A DNA stretch of 57,808 nt, from positions 1-57,808 of the forward strand of contig JAJSLI010000082.1 of assembly GCA_021272315.1 (NCBI GenBank), in the 5' to 3' direction. The position numbers were made by a program, and so were the translations under genes. The stretch is from Methylacidiphilales bacterium. Lineage in GTDB: Bacteria > Verrucomicrobiota > Verrucomicrobiia > Methylacidiphilales > UBA1321. The notes below the pieces were generated by a model. It had not been told where the DNA came from and ran no database searches. It was given only the letters and a program-made list of their open reading frames with translations. Below, one piece after another: positions 26,307 to 34,646 of this stretch (the first letter of the stretch is position 1; the number at the start of each line of letters is the position of its first letter).

Positions 26307-27608
26307 TCAGGATGTTACCCTGCGCCAGAAGGAGGAGGAGAAGGCGGGGTCGATGTAGGAAGTGAATTTCCGCCACAGCGGATAACTGGCTTGAAAAGTT
26401 GCGGCGGACATGCGGGCATCCTTGGCGGGATAGATTCGGCCACCGGCCTGGAGGACGATTTGGTCAAGTCTTTCAAATAACCGGAAGGTTTCCGCGCCAC
26501 GATTTGGGAAATCCAGCGCAAGAGTGACGCCGGGGCGCGGAAAGCTGAGCAGGCCAGGCGATGGGATGTCGCCGAATGTCTTCAGTACCGCGAGGAACGA
26601 GCCCTGGCCCGAGTCGCCAATCTCCTTGAGAATTTCGCGGATGGCACCGTCGTCCACGGAGAATGGCACAACAAACTGATATTGAAAAAAGCCGCGCGAG
26701 CCATAGATGCGATTCCATGCGTTGATCGAATCGAGCGGATAGAAAAACGGGTTGTAGTGGACAACCGCTTTCGTCACGCGCTGGCGCAGTCGCGCATAGT
26801 AGAGCGTGTTGAAGGCCCTGATCGAAAGGCCATTGAGTGCGAAGGAAGGGAAGTCGAGCGGTATGCTGAGGCGCGGTTCGCCATGCGGCGCCAAGTCTCC
26901 AACTCCGGCCTTCGCGTGATTGCCGCGCATGAAGATGCCGAGGCCCAGCGATTTTCCCTTCGCCATGCAGTCCAGCCACGAAACGGTGTATTCATAATCG
27001 TGGTCGGATTCCCGCGTAATCGCAAAAAAGTCGCCGAGATCGTCCAACTTGATCGACTCCATCTCAATCCAAGCGTTCGTCATGCGCCGGACTTTGAACT
27101 CGGCCCAGGTGATCAGGCCGGTCAGTCCCAACCCACCGATGGTGGCGGCAAACCAGTCGGCATTTTTGTCACGGGAACAAAGCAATCTCTCGCCATTGGA
27201 ACGAAGCAGCTCGAATTGCGTAACGTGACAGCCGAATGTGCCCGCACGATGATGATTTTTACCATGGACATCGTTGGCGATTGCGCCGCCGATCGTGACG
27301 AATTTCGTGCCGGGTGTGGTGGGAAGAAACCACCCGCGCGGCACGAGAAATCGCAGCACCTCGTCGAGGCTGACTCCCGACTCGCAGCGCAGGAGGCCGT
27401 TTTGTTCATCGAACGCCAGCAGGTGGTCCAGCGCCGCGGTGACAAGCAGCGTACCGGACTGGTTGAGACAAACGTCCCCGTAGCTTCGTCCCAGGCCGTG
27501 GGGCAAAACCTTCAATCCGTCATTCGCCGGCAGTGGATCGGTCGACCAGCGGAGGCTTTTGAGGGTTTCGGTCGTCTTGGGATAGCGTCCCCAGCTTCTG
27601 CATCTCAT
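26307..27608 (-). CDS. DprE1-like FAD-dependent decaprenylphosphoryl-ribose oxidase
   Basis: 433 residues from ATG 27608 (MRCRSWGRYPK); the frame opens at 27647 but would overlap the upstream gene. VAO-type FAD domain: LPHGLGRSYGD, then TPGTKFVTIGGAIANDVHGKNHH split across the pyrophosphate loop, and GGLGLTGLITWAEF. The C-terminal catalytic region has the YPAKDARMSAATFQ lysine motif equivalent to the substrate-contacting Lys of mycobacterial DprE1. Oxidises the 2'-hydroxyl of polyprenylphosphoryl-ribose. Paired with the DprE2-like gene, with which it forms the epimerase. Confidence 0.85.
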   Translation of the reverse strand: MRCRSWGRYPKTTETLKSLRWSTDPLPANDGLKVLPHGLGRSYGDVCLNQSGTLLVTAALDHLLAFDEQNGLLRCESGVSLDEVLRFLVPRGWFLPTTPGTKFVTIGGAIANDVHGKNHHRAGTFGCHVTQFELLRSNGERLLCSRDKNADWFAATIGGLGLTGLITWAEFKVRRMTNAWIEMESIKLDDLGDFFAITRESDHDYEYTVSWLDCMAKGKSLGLGIFMRGNHAKAGVGDLAPHGEPRLSIPLDFPSFALNGLSIRAFNTLYYARLRQRVTKAVVHYNPFFYPLDSINAWNRIYGSRGFFQYQFVVPFSVDDGAIREILKEIGDSGQGSFLAVLKTFGDIPSPGLLSFPRPGVTLALDFPNRGAETFRLFERLDQIVLQAGGRIYPAKDARMSAATFQASYPLWRKFTSYIDPAFSSSFWRRVTS

Positions 27609-27621
27609 GATAAAATTGTTT

Positions 27622-29049
27622 TTATTTCGGCATCGCCGCCATGGCAATCAGCACGAGAACCAGGCCGGCCAGCCAGCTTTGACGGTCTTTGATGGTGAAA
27701 ACGACCGGATCGTCGTGGAGGACGCCACGGTGGGCGAGGAGCCAGATGCGGCTGATCCAGTAGAGAATCACGATGCAGGCCGCCCAGAGCGCGCCGGGAT
27801 GACGGTAGAGCATGGTGACATTGGGATTGTTGATGTAAAAAGCGAGCACGAGGACGGCGATGTAGCCGCTCACGATGCCCATGCTGCTGACCGGTTCGAG
27901 ATCGGCAACCTGGTAGCCCCGCCCCTTGATCTTGGGGGCATTGGCGGAAAGCATGGAGCGCATTTCCGTGAAACGCTTGGCGAGGGCCAAGCTCAGGAAA
28001 AGGAAGAGGGAGAAGGCCAGAAGCCAGCGAGACACGGACACCTGAGCCGCTTCGCCTCCCGCGAAAATGCGGATGCAATAGAGCGAGGCCAGGATAAAGA
28101 CATCCACGAGCACGATGCGCTTGAGTCGATGCGAATAGAGTAATGTCAGCAGGTAGTATCCTGCGAAAACCAGGCAGAATCGCCAGGGCAGGGCAAGAAC
28201 CATGAGGCCCGAGGCAAAGACAAAGAGGAGGACCATGGCTGCAATTCCCATCGGCAGGGAAATCTGTCCGCTGGCAAACGGACGCCGATGTTTCGAGACG
28301 TGCTCGCGGTCCAATTCAAGATCAAGCAAATCGTTAAGGATATAGACGCTCGATGCGCCGATACAAAAAACGAGAAAGGCTATAACGACCGAACTGACTT
28401 TGGTAAAGTCACTCCACGCGTGGGCGCCCAAAATCGGGATGAAAAGCAGGAGGTTCTTCGTCCACTGATGAACACGCAGGGCCTTGATCCATTCGCGCGG
28501 CGTGGGCGGCGGCACGATAAACGATTTCTCCACCTTGCATACTTTCTCGGCTTTCCGAGCGAGAGCTGGGCTACCGGAGACCACGATGGCATTGCGACAT
28601 ATCTCCCAGACGGCCAGATCCCGGTGTTCATTGCCGGCATAATCGAAGCCGCCTTTGCCAAAGCGCTTTTGCAGCGCCTCGGCTTTATGACGGCCGGCGA
28701 GATTGGTGACACCGTCGCTGGCGATGACTTCATCGAACAGGCCGATGCGCGCGGCCATTTCGCGGGCGATATGGATGTCTGCCGCTGTGACAAGAATCAG
28801 CGTGCGTCCGGCGCCGTGCTGCTCCTTCAAATAGTCCACGAGAGGCTGGTTTAACGGGAGCAGGCTGACGTTTAGCATGACGTGTTTTGAGAGCATCTGC
28901 TTGAGCTGGGCGCGGCCCCGTAGAAACCAGAGGGGAATCCTGAAGATAAGACCGCGCTCGTCCGTCATGGCGAGGAGCAGTGACTCCACCGTAGTGTCCG
29001 TCAGGATCAGGGTTCCGTCCAAATCGACGCAGAGCGGGATTTCGTTCAT
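27622..29049 (-). CDS. HAD phosphatase-UbiA prenyltransferase fusion (polyprenyl-P phosphoribosyltransferase type)
   Basis: 475 residues in two parts. Residues 1-190 form a HAD-family phosphatase: DLDGTL (9-14) with nucleophile Asp9, a second motif LILVTAADIHIA, Lys in HKAEAL, and DYAGNEHRDLAVW. Residues about 190-475 form a UbiA membrane prenyltransferase with NDLLDLELD (about 237-245) and eight or nine helices. In mycobacteria the UbiA enzyme joins PRPP to decaprenyl phosphate, a phosphatase removes the 5'-phosphate, and DprE1/DprE2 epimerise the product. The fusion would perform the first two steps. The end lies 13 bases before the preferred DprE1-like start. Homologous fusions also serve other polyprenyl pathways, so the assignment rests on the neighbours. 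Confidence 0.82.
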   Translation of the reverse strand: MNEIPLCVDLDGTLILTDTTVESLLLAMTDERGLIFRIPLWFLRGRAQLKQMLSKHVMLNVSLLPLNQPLVDYLKEQHGAGRTLILVTAADIHIAREMAARIGLFDEVIASDGVTNLAGRHKAEALQKRFGKGGFDYAGNEHRDLAVWEICRNAIVVSGSPALARKAEKVCKVEKSFIVPPPTPREWIKALRVHQWTKNLLLFIPILGAHAWSDFTKVSSVVIAFLVFCIGASSVYILNDLLDLELDREHVSKHRRPFASGQISLPMGIAAMVLLFVFASGLMVLALPWRFCLVFAGYYLLTLLYSHRLKRIVLVDVFILASLYCIRIFAGGEAAQVSVSRWLLAFSLFLFLSLALAKRFTEMRSMLSANAPKIKGRGYQVADLEPVSSMGIVSGYIAVLVLAFYINNPNVTMLYRHPGALWAACIVILYWISRIWLLAHRGVLHDDPVVFTIKDRQSWLAGLVLVLIAMAAMPK

Positions 29050-29109
29050 TGGAACCAGTCTTTTACATGAAAATGTTTTCCGTCACGAGCAGAGTGACGC
29101 TGTCGTCCC

Positions 29110-29290
29110 CCCAATGTTGCGCCCCCTTGTACCACTTATTCCCTCATGTGGCTATGGATGTGGTTCCAAATTTCCAAGGGCGATTTTTGGAAATGGTCGC
29201 TTCGTCAGAATCAAGCTGCCATGCGCAGCACCTGCCGTCTGCAGGAACCAAAGAGCTTCGGCCTGCAAGGTGACGGCAAAATGAAAGGCC
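29110..29290. repeat. Possible decayed third copy of the double-hairpin element
   Basis: Between the UbiA fusion and tRNA-Glu, the stretch around 29245-29275 (AAGAGCTTCGGCCTGCAAGG and following GTGACGGC) resembles the inter-hairpin linker of copy B (22800-22827). Nested inverted repeats surround it: TGCCGTC with GACGGCA, and TGCAGG with CCTGCA. A further stem, ATTTCCAA with TTGGAAAT, occurs near 29170-29195. Terminal repeats are not recognisable, so this is a tentative, degenerate copy. Confidence 0.35.
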
Positions 29291-29305
29291 GTGTTCCCAA
29301 GAGGG

Positions 29306-29377
29306 CGACCCCAACGGGATTCGAACCCGTGCTGCCTCCGTGAAAGGGAGGTGAGCTAACCGCTACTCCATGGGGTC
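29306..29377 (-). tRNA. tRNA-Glu (UUC)
   Basis: Minus-strand cloverleaf with acceptor GACCCCA/TGGGGTC, anticodon stem CCTCC/GGAGG, loop CTTTCAC giving anticodon TTC, and T-arm ACGGG-TTCGAAT-CCCGT. The 3' CCA is not encoded; the discriminator is G. It is transcribed away from ferredoxin toward the UbiA fusion. Confidence 0.95.
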
Positions 29378-29465
29378 TAAAAAGACGAGCCGGGCACTAT
29401 AAGCCCAAGACCGGATGGAATGCAATCACGAGATCGCCGGACTTGTTCTCTCTTGAAAACGCAGC

Positions 29466-29699
29466 CTACTCACCATCATTGCCAATCGAGCCGGTCGGGC
29501 AGACGTCAAGGGCGCGTTGCGCGGCGTCCTCTTCCTCAGCGGTGGAAGGTTGCTTGAAAAAATAGACCTTGGTTTCGTCGTCGTTGTATTTTAACAAGTC
29601 GGGCGCCTCGGTCAGGCAGGTCTGGCAAGGGACACAGGTTTCATCGACGTACCATTTGCCAGGTACGTTTTCGGCAACTTTCAGGGTTTTATCGGCCAT
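29466..29699 (-). CDS. Ferredoxin, single [4Fe-4S] type
   Basis: 77-residue acidic ferredoxin. Cluster ligands are Cys22, Cys25 and Cys28 in TCVPCQTC, with the fourth in VCPTGSIG (about Cys67). A strong AAGGAG ribosome-binding site lies just upstream of ATG 29699. The gene begins 24 bases after the phosphofructokinase stop and probably shares its transcript. The electron-transfer partner is unknown. Confidence 0.9.
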   Translation of the reverse strand: MADKTLKVAENVPGKWYVDETCVPCQTCLTEAPDLLKYNDDETKVYFFKQPSTAEEEDAAQRALDVCPTGSIGNDGE

Positions 29700-29723
29700 G
29701 GTTTGCTCCTTCGGTGGGGTGGT

Positions 29724-31043
29724 TCATTTAAATTCGGCTGGCTGGCCGGTAGCCTCAAGAACGGAAAGCCACAAATCTCCCTGCGGATTGACTTTGCGCC
29801 GCCGGACGGTGACAACCCGGATGGGCAGATGGACGTAATGGCCGTGCCAGCGGCCCACGACCATGTTGGTTTTGCCGGCCATACCGGCATGGACGGCATG
29901 CTGGGCCAGGCGCAGACAGTAGATTGCGTCCTGAGGCGACGCGGGCACGCTGCGGATGACATAGCTGGGATCGATGTACTTGATGTTGATTTCCCGGTTG
30001 ATGGCGCGGAAATGGGCCTCGATCTCCTTTTTGAGAAAGGGGCCGATATCGCCGAAGCGGGCGTTGCCAGAGGCGTCTTTGTGCGCGGGATCGACCTTGA
30101 GCAGGTGCTGCCCCGCGCCCTCAGCCACGACGACAACGGCGTGGCCCCGGCCGGAGAGCCGCTCTTCCAGGCACTTGAGGATGCCGTGTTTGCCCTCGAG
30201 ATGAAACGGCACCTCGGGAATGAGGACGTAATTAACGCTGTTGTCGGCCAGGGCGGCAAACGCGGCGATGAAGCCCGATTCGCGGCCCATGAGTTTGACC
30301 AGGCCGACGCCGTTCGGGTAGCCCTGGGCTTCGCTGTGGGCACAACGGACGGAACGGACCGCCTCGGCAAAGGCGGTCTCGAAGCCAAAGCTCTGGTCCA
30401 TGTACTCCAGGTCGTTATCGATGGTCTTGGGAATGCCGATGACACCGATCTTCAGGCCGCGCTCGGAAACCTCGGCGGCGATGTCCTGCGCGCCGCGCAG
30501 CGTGCCGTCTCCGCCGATGACGAAGAGGATGTTGACCCGGAGTTCAGCGAGGTTGTCGACAATCTCCTTTTTGGACTGGGGCCCGCGCGAACTGCCGAGC
30601 ACGGAGCCGCCTTCGGTGTGGAGGTTGCTGACAAAATCGGGCGTGAGGTTGATCGGCGAGTGGCCGTAGCGCGGAATGAAACCTTCGAAGCCGTAGGGGA
30701 TGCCGTAGATCGTCCGGACGCCGTAACTGTAGTTGAGGGTCATGACGAGGCCCCTGATGACGTCGTTGAGGCCGGGGCATAATCCGCCGCAGGTGACGAC
30801 GGCGCAGATGGTGCGCGCCGGGTTGAAGAAAAGACGGTCGCGGGGGCCGGCCCGTTCGATGGTGGCGGGCCCGTTTCCGTCCTGCATCGCGGCCTGGACT
30901 TTTTCGAGGGAGTAATCGAAGAGTATCCGGTGGGATTCATCGAAAACGAAATCGGCGTTCGCTTCGTGTCGCAATTGCTGCAGAGGGGACATAAACTCGG
31001 CCGGACCGAGGTTTTCGATGGAGAAATCCTTGCGCGTTAGCAT
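29724..31043 (-). CDS. pfkA: 6-phosphofructokinase (group A, long ATP-type)
   Basis: 439 residues. Visible active-site motifs are CGGLCPGLNDVIRG, LGSSRGP, FVIGGDGTLRGA, the catalytic PKTIDNDL, and GRESGFIAAFAAL. The GGDGT plus PKTID combination matches the long ATP-dependent clade seen in plants and trypanosomatids rather than the PPi enzymes (GGDD) or the E. coli type (GTIDND). N-terminal extension of about 70 residues before the nucleotide loop. Phosphorylates fructose 6-phosphate in glycolysis. Probably co-transcribed with the downstream ferredoxin, an unusual pairing. Phosphoryl donor should be tested; the ATP preference is inferred from one residue. Confidence 0.92.
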   Translation of the reverse strand: MLTRKDFSIENLGPAEFMSPLQQLRHEANADFVFDESHRILFDYSLEKVQAAMQDGNGPATIERAGPRDRLFFNPARTICAVVTCGGLCPGLNDVIRGLVMTLNYSYGVRTIYGIPYGFEGFIPRYGHSPINLTPDFVSNLHTEGGSVLGSSRGPQSKKEIVDNLAELRVNILFVIGGDGTLRGAQDIAAEVSERGLKIGVIGIPKTIDNDLEYMDQSFGFETAFAEAVRSVRCAHSEAQGYPNGVGLVKLMGRESGFIAAFAALADNSVNYVLIPEVPFHLEGKHGILKCLEERLSGRGHAVVVVAEGAGQHLLKVDPAHKDASGNARFGDIGPFLKKEIEAHFRAINREINIKYIDPSYVIRSVPASPQDAIYCLRLAQHAVHAGMAGKTNMVVGRWHGHYVHLPIRVVTVRRRKVNPQGDLWLSVLEATGQPAEFK

Positions 31044-31325
31044 AAATCACTCAGAAAGCACTAACCGTTCCCATTTTGGGCAAGATGGCTGGCAATACCG
31101 AAACGAATGGGACCGAAGCCAAGGCTATCAAGAGATAACGTCACTTTCCAACAAGTTTAAAATCAAGCCCCTCCATTTTCATGCATGTCTGGTTCTTTAT
31201 TGGAAACAAGGAACTCCGCCGCTTGCGGCGAGGTGGTTGGAATCCTTTTCCTGCACGCTTGCGCACGTGATTAGCGCGCCAACTGAAGAAGAGACCATGG
31301 CCCAAGACCAGCAGAAAAGAGATTA

Positions 31326-31958
31326 CTAAACGATATCGAGGTAGGGATTAGTCTCGCGCTCGTGGCCGATGGTCGTTGAGGGACCGTGTCCGGCATAAAC
31401 GCGCGTTTCCGGCGGCAGCGAGATCAGGTGTTTGCGAAGGCCCTGAAGCAGGGCCGTCCGCGAACCGCCCGGCAAATCCCAGCGCCCGACACCGCCGCAG
31501 AAAAGAGTGTCACCGCTGATCAGCAGGCTCCAGCCGGGATGATAAAAGACCACGCTGCCGGGTGAATGGCCGGGGACGTGGAAAAGCTGGAACTCTTCGC
31601 CCGCGCAGGTGAACTTCGCCGAGCCCAAATCGGGAATGTCGAAGGTCTCGACGTGAGAGGGCGCGCGGATTGGCGGCACCACGCCGAACATCTTCACGTA
31701 GGAGGTGTCGGCCACCATGCTTGCGTCGGCGGGATGGACATAAATCGGGCAGTGATAATCTTCCTGGATCAGGACCGAGTCCCACATGTGGTCGAAGTGG
31801 CCGTGGGTGAGCAGGAGCGCGACGGGCTTGATTTCTTTGCGCATCAGTTCGCGCGCCATGCCTTCCGGAGCGTCGAAGCAGATCACGCCTTCTTTCCCTT
31901 CCAGCAAATAACCGTTGGTGGCCAGGTCGCCGCCGGTAAAGACGCGAGGTGAAATCAT
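31326..31958 (-). CDS. Metallo-beta-lactamase-fold hydrolase (glyoxalase II-like)
   Basis: 210 residues. The dinuclear metal site is THGHFDHMWD (His52, His54, Asp56, His57), HVPGHSPGS (about 130) and SGDTLF (about 150), with a terminal YAGHGPSTT. This set is that of short glyoxalase II-like or persulfide dioxygenase-like hydrolases; the exact thioester substrate is not determinable. It starts 5 bases after the GH1 gene stop and is likely its operon partner. Confidence 0.85.
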   Translation of the reverse strand: MISPRVFTGGDLATNGYLLEGKEGVICFDAPEGMARELMRKEIKPVALLLTHGHFDHMWDSVLIQEDYHCPIYVHPADASMVADTSYVKMFGVVPPIRAPSHVETFDIPDLGSAKFTCAGEEFQLFHVPGHSPGSVVFYHPGWSLLISGDTLFCGGVGRWDLPGGSRTALLQGLRKHLISLPPETRVYAGHGPSTTIGHERETNPYLDIV

Positions 31959-31963
31959 AGCTT

Positions 31964-33718
31964 TTAGACGTTATCCGTGGAGGTGATGTTCGATTCTTCT
32001 GTGGGAAAAGCAGGAGTTGCGCCAGCATCGGCAGCCTGGACGACCGTATCATCCTGTTTTCCGGACGCCGGTTTTTTCCCCGCCCGCCGCTCCGCTCCGG
32101 CCAGTTGCGCCCGCGCGTCGCGGATTTCCTGGGCGTAAGTGGCGGAGGGATTGTCTCCGGTGACATCGACGGCATGGCGGGTGGGGTAGACGGTGTAATC
32201 GATGGAAAAAAGGCCGAAGCGGGGCGCGAAGGAGCCCCATTCGTAATTGTCGAAGAGCGACCAGTGGAGATAGCCGATCAGCGGCTGACCCCGTTCCACC
32301 AGCCGGGTGACCACGCGAATGTGCTCGCGCAGGTACTGGCTGCGCGCGAGATTGTCCTTGCGCCGGAAGGGCCGGTTGTCGGGCAGGCGCCGCAACGCCA
32401 TGCCGTTTTCAGCGATAAGCAGGGGCAGGCCGAAGCGCCCGAGATGCTTGACGAAGAAGGCCAGCCCCTCCGGCAACATGTGCCAGTCCCACCACTTGCT
32501 GGCCATGGTTTCGAGCACCCAGTCGCGGAACGAGCGCTTGCGGCAGTCGAAATCGTGCCAGGTGGGCCAGCGCAACGCATGGGCGATGAAGGGATCGTAA
32601 TAATCGAAAGCGATGTAATCGAGCGGCACTTCGGCCTTCTCGTACAAGAGGGAAATCAGCCGGTCCCAGACCGGCCCCTTGAAGCCCCGCCGGGCGACCC
32701 CGTGGTGAAAATTCTTGATCCACTGGCCGAAAAAATAACGCGGCCCGAGCCTGGGAAAGAGTTTCGCCGCGTTGAACCGTTCGTCAAAGGCTTGGGCCCG
32801 CTCCGTCAGGTCGTCGCGGACCGTCTGGCGCGGCACCCGGCGCTGCGGCGCGAACATGAGGTCGAGCATGGCGGTGTCGCTCCAGTAGAGGTCGCTCGCG
32901 TAATTGTTGAAGCTGACCATCGGCGCCACGCCCGACCCGGCGTAGAGGGAATGGATCAGGCGGTAGGCCCGCACGTGCGCCTCGAGCAAATGGGCCAGGC
33001 ATTGCACCGTCGGCTCAAGGCCGATCGGGCGGCCGCTAGGAAAAATGCGGTAGAGGTAATGATTGAAGGCCTGCAGGTTGGGCTCGTTGAGCGTGATGAA
33101 CCAGCGCGGCGGCGGGCAGCCGAAGTCGTTGGGCAGGCTGCGGAGTAGATATTTCAGCGTGTGCTCGACGAAGGCGAGGAAGTGGTCGATCGTTTTCGGC
33201 TTGAGCCAGGCATCGAGACCGAGCCAGGCCGGGTAGACGAAATGGTGCAGCGTGATGATGGGCTCGAGGCCATGGGCGCGGCAATCGGCGATCCGCTGCG
33301 CGTAGCTGTAGAGCGCCCGGTCGTCAAAAGGCGGCGGTTCCCCGTCCGGGGCGAGTCCCTCGGTCGAACCGAGCACCGTATCCGGCTGCACCCGCGACCA
33401 TTCGATGCTCATGCGAAAGGCGTTGAGGCCCATGTCGCGGCAGCGCTGGAAATCCTCGTGCGAGAGGTTCCAGAAATCGGAGGTGCGGCCCGAGGGTACG
33501 ACGTCGCCCTGGCTCTCGGCCCAGGCCCAGTTGTTGAGAGGTTCGCCGGGACCGTTGTAACCGCCCTCGGCCTGGTAACCGGAAGTGGCCACGCCCCAGA
33601 AAAAGGCTTCCTGCGGGACGAAAGGGGCGGCTTGGCGGATGGCCTCCGCCGTCACGTCGGGCTCGCGGCCCTTTTCCACCGAGGGAAGGCGGTGGGTGTG
33701 ACCACTCGATGACGGCAT
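31964..33718 (-). CDS. Glycoside hydrolase family 1 (beta-glucosidase-like)
   Basis: 584 residues, longer than typical GH1 (~450). The N-terminal motif FFWGVATSGYQAEG and MSIEWSRVQP are diagnostic. The acid/base Glu is Glu212 in TLNEPNLQAFNHY; the nucleophile is Glu437 in LLIAENGMALRR. There is no signal peptide, so it is cytoplasmic. The C-terminal ~50 residues (about 535-584) are hydrophilic and not part of the GH1 barrel. Substrate not predictable beyond a beta-glycoside. It precedes the metallo-hydrolase by 5 bases. Confidence 0.92.
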   Translation of the reverse strand: MPSSSGHTHRLPSVEKGREPDVTAEAIRQAAPFVPQEAFFWGVATSGYQAEGGYNGPGEPLNNWAWAESQGDVVPSGRTSDFWNLSHEDFQRCRDMGLNAFRMSIEWSRVQPDTVLGSTEGLAPDGEPPPFDDRALYSYAQRIADCRAHGLEPIITLHHFVYPAWLGLDAWLKPKTIDHFLAFVEHTLKYLLRSLPNDFGCPPPRWFITLNEPNLQAFNHYLYRIFPSGRPIGLEPTVQCLAHLLEAHVRAYRLIHSLYAGSGVAPMVSFNNYASDLYWSDTAMLDLMFAPQRRVPRQTVRDDLTERAQAFDERFNAAKLFPRLGPRYFFGQWIKNFHHGVARRGFKGPVWDRLISLLYEKAEVPLDYIAFDYYDPFIAHALRWPTWHDFDCRKRSFRDWVLETMASKWWDWHMLPEGLAFFVKHLGRFGLPLLIAENGMALRRLPDNRPFRRKDNLARSQYLREHIRVVTRLVERGQPLIGYLHWSLFDNYEWGSFAPRFGLFSIDYTVYPTRHAVDVTGDNPSATYAQEIRDARAQLAGAERRAGKKPASGKQDDTVVQAADAGATPAFPTEESNITSTDNV

Positions 33719-33806
33719 GCCCTACTGTAATCCTATTTTGCCTTCGCGCCAAGTTTTCGCGCGGCAGATCCGGGGTCGGGCGTGTACCCGTTTCCCCTTG
33801 GCAAAC

Positions 33807-33834
33807 TTGACTTCGAAGATCGAAGTCGTACTTT
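33807..33834 (+). promoter_or_regulatory. Promoter with embedded palindromic operator for the DUF433-DUF5615 pair
   Basis: TTGACT at 33807-33812 and TACTTT at 33829-33834 with a 16-base spacer. Between and overlapping them is a perfect palindrome, GACTTCGA-AGA-TCGAAGTC (33809-33827). The predicted transcription start coincides with the ATG at 33841, and no Shine-Dalgarno sequence precedes it, so the message is probably leaderless. Confidence 0.55.
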
Positions 33835-33840
33835 CCGGGC

Positions 33841-34065
33841 ATGGACTATCGGCAACGCATCGCCCTTGACCCGGCCATTCGCAGCGGCAAACCCTGCGTG
33901 CGGGGCACCCGGATCACGGTCGCCGACGTGCTCGATTATCTCGGGGGCGGCATGACGATGGCCGAAGTGCTGGAAGACTTTCCCGATCTGACCGCCGAGG
34001 ACATCCAAGCCTGTCTCTCCTTCGCCGCAGACCGTGAACGCCGATTGATCGATGTGGCCGCATGA
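33841..34065 (+). CDS. DUF433 antitoxin
   Basis: 74-residue DUF433-family protein: ALDPAIRSGKPCVRGTRITV near residue 8, then VLDYLGGGMTMAEVLEDFPDL and LTAEDIQACLSFAADRE. DUF433 proteins are helix-turn-helix antitoxins usually paired with a PIN-like DUF5615 toxin. Its stop overlaps the toxin start (ATGA), so the two are translationally coupled, and the promoter upstream carries a palindrome suitable for autoregulation. Confidence 0.85.
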   Translation: MDYRQRIALDPAIRSGKPCVRGTRITVADVLDYLGGGMTMAEVLEDFPDLTAEDIQACLSFAADRERRLIDVAA

Positions 34066-34391
34066 AGCTGCTTTTTGACGAGAATCTCTCGCCAAAGTTG
34101 CCGCGCCTGCTCGCCACCCAATTTCCCGGCAGCGTTCATATCCGTGATTGCGGATTAAAAGGCCGGTCGGATCAAGCGGTTTGGGAATACGCCCGTGACC
34201 ATGGGCTTACCTTGGTTTCCAAGGACGGTGATTTCTATCAACGTAACCTCCTGTTCGGCGCGCCACCCAAACTTGTCTGGTTGTGCGTGGGCAACTGCAC
34301 ACGGCAGCAACTACTCAGTCTCCTGCTCAAACACGAAAAAGCCATTCACGCCTTCGAGTCTGCACCAGAGTCCGTGCTTCTGCTTTCCTGA
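34062..34391 (+). CDS. DUF5615 PIN-like toxin
   Basis: 109-residue PIN-like nuclease domain. LLFDENLSPKLPRLL at 3-17 has the first acidic cluster; DCGLKGRSDQAVWEYA and LTLVSKDGDFY supply the remaining acidic residues expected for a metal-dependent RNase. The family acts as a toxin neutralised by DUF433 partners. The 4-base overlap with the upstream gene confirms the pair. The pair appears intact. Confidence 0.85.
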   Translation: MKLLFDENLSPKLPRLLATQFPGSVHIRDCGLKGRSDQAVWEYARDHGLTLVSKDGDFYQRNLLFGAPPKLVWLCVGNCTRQQLLSLLLKHEKAIHAFESAPESVLLLS

Positions 34392-34436
34392 AGGCTTTGA
34401 CCAGGTGCGGCCCGTTGACGTCACGGGGTACTTTCA

Positions 34437-34646
34437 TCAGGCCAGGACTTCATCCCGCACGAAGTGAAGCCGGATCACCCGGGGCGCTTCCATCGTCTCA
34501 TCGAAGTAGCAATCGACGGCTTCTTTCACCATCGCCCGCAGTTCTTCAAGGGTGTCGCCCTGGGTGTGGATGCCATAGCCCAACGCCATCGCGTTATAGC
34601 CGCCATCCACTTCGTCTTCCCGCACCTCGAAGATGATTTCGCTCAT
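34437..34646 (-). CDS. HicB-like small protein, solitary
   Basis: 69 residues from ATG 34646: MSEIIFEVREDEVDGGYNAM, then ALGYGIHTQGDTLEELRAMV, then KEAVDCYFDE and a terminal RLHFVRDEVLA. The sheet-helix pattern is that of HicB/UPF0150 antitoxins lacking a DNA-binding tail; databases often mislabel this subfamily as a 2-oxoisovalerate dehydrogenase subunit. No HicA-type toxin flanks it. Although the frame opens at 34922, the upstream part is not protein-like. Confidence 0.7.
   Translation of the reverse strand: MSEIIFEVREDEVDGGYNAMALGYGIHTQGDTLEELRAMVKEAVDCYFDETMEAPRVIRLHFVRDEVLA

Noticed and set aside
29724..31043. PPi-dependent assignment of the phosphofructokinase
   Set aside because: The GGDGT glycine (not GGDD) favours the ATP-using long clade, although PKTID is shared with PPi enzymes.
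32105..33148. 347-codon plus-strand frame inside the GH1 gene
   Set aside because: The GH1 frame contains both catalytic glutamates; the opposite frame is composition-driven.
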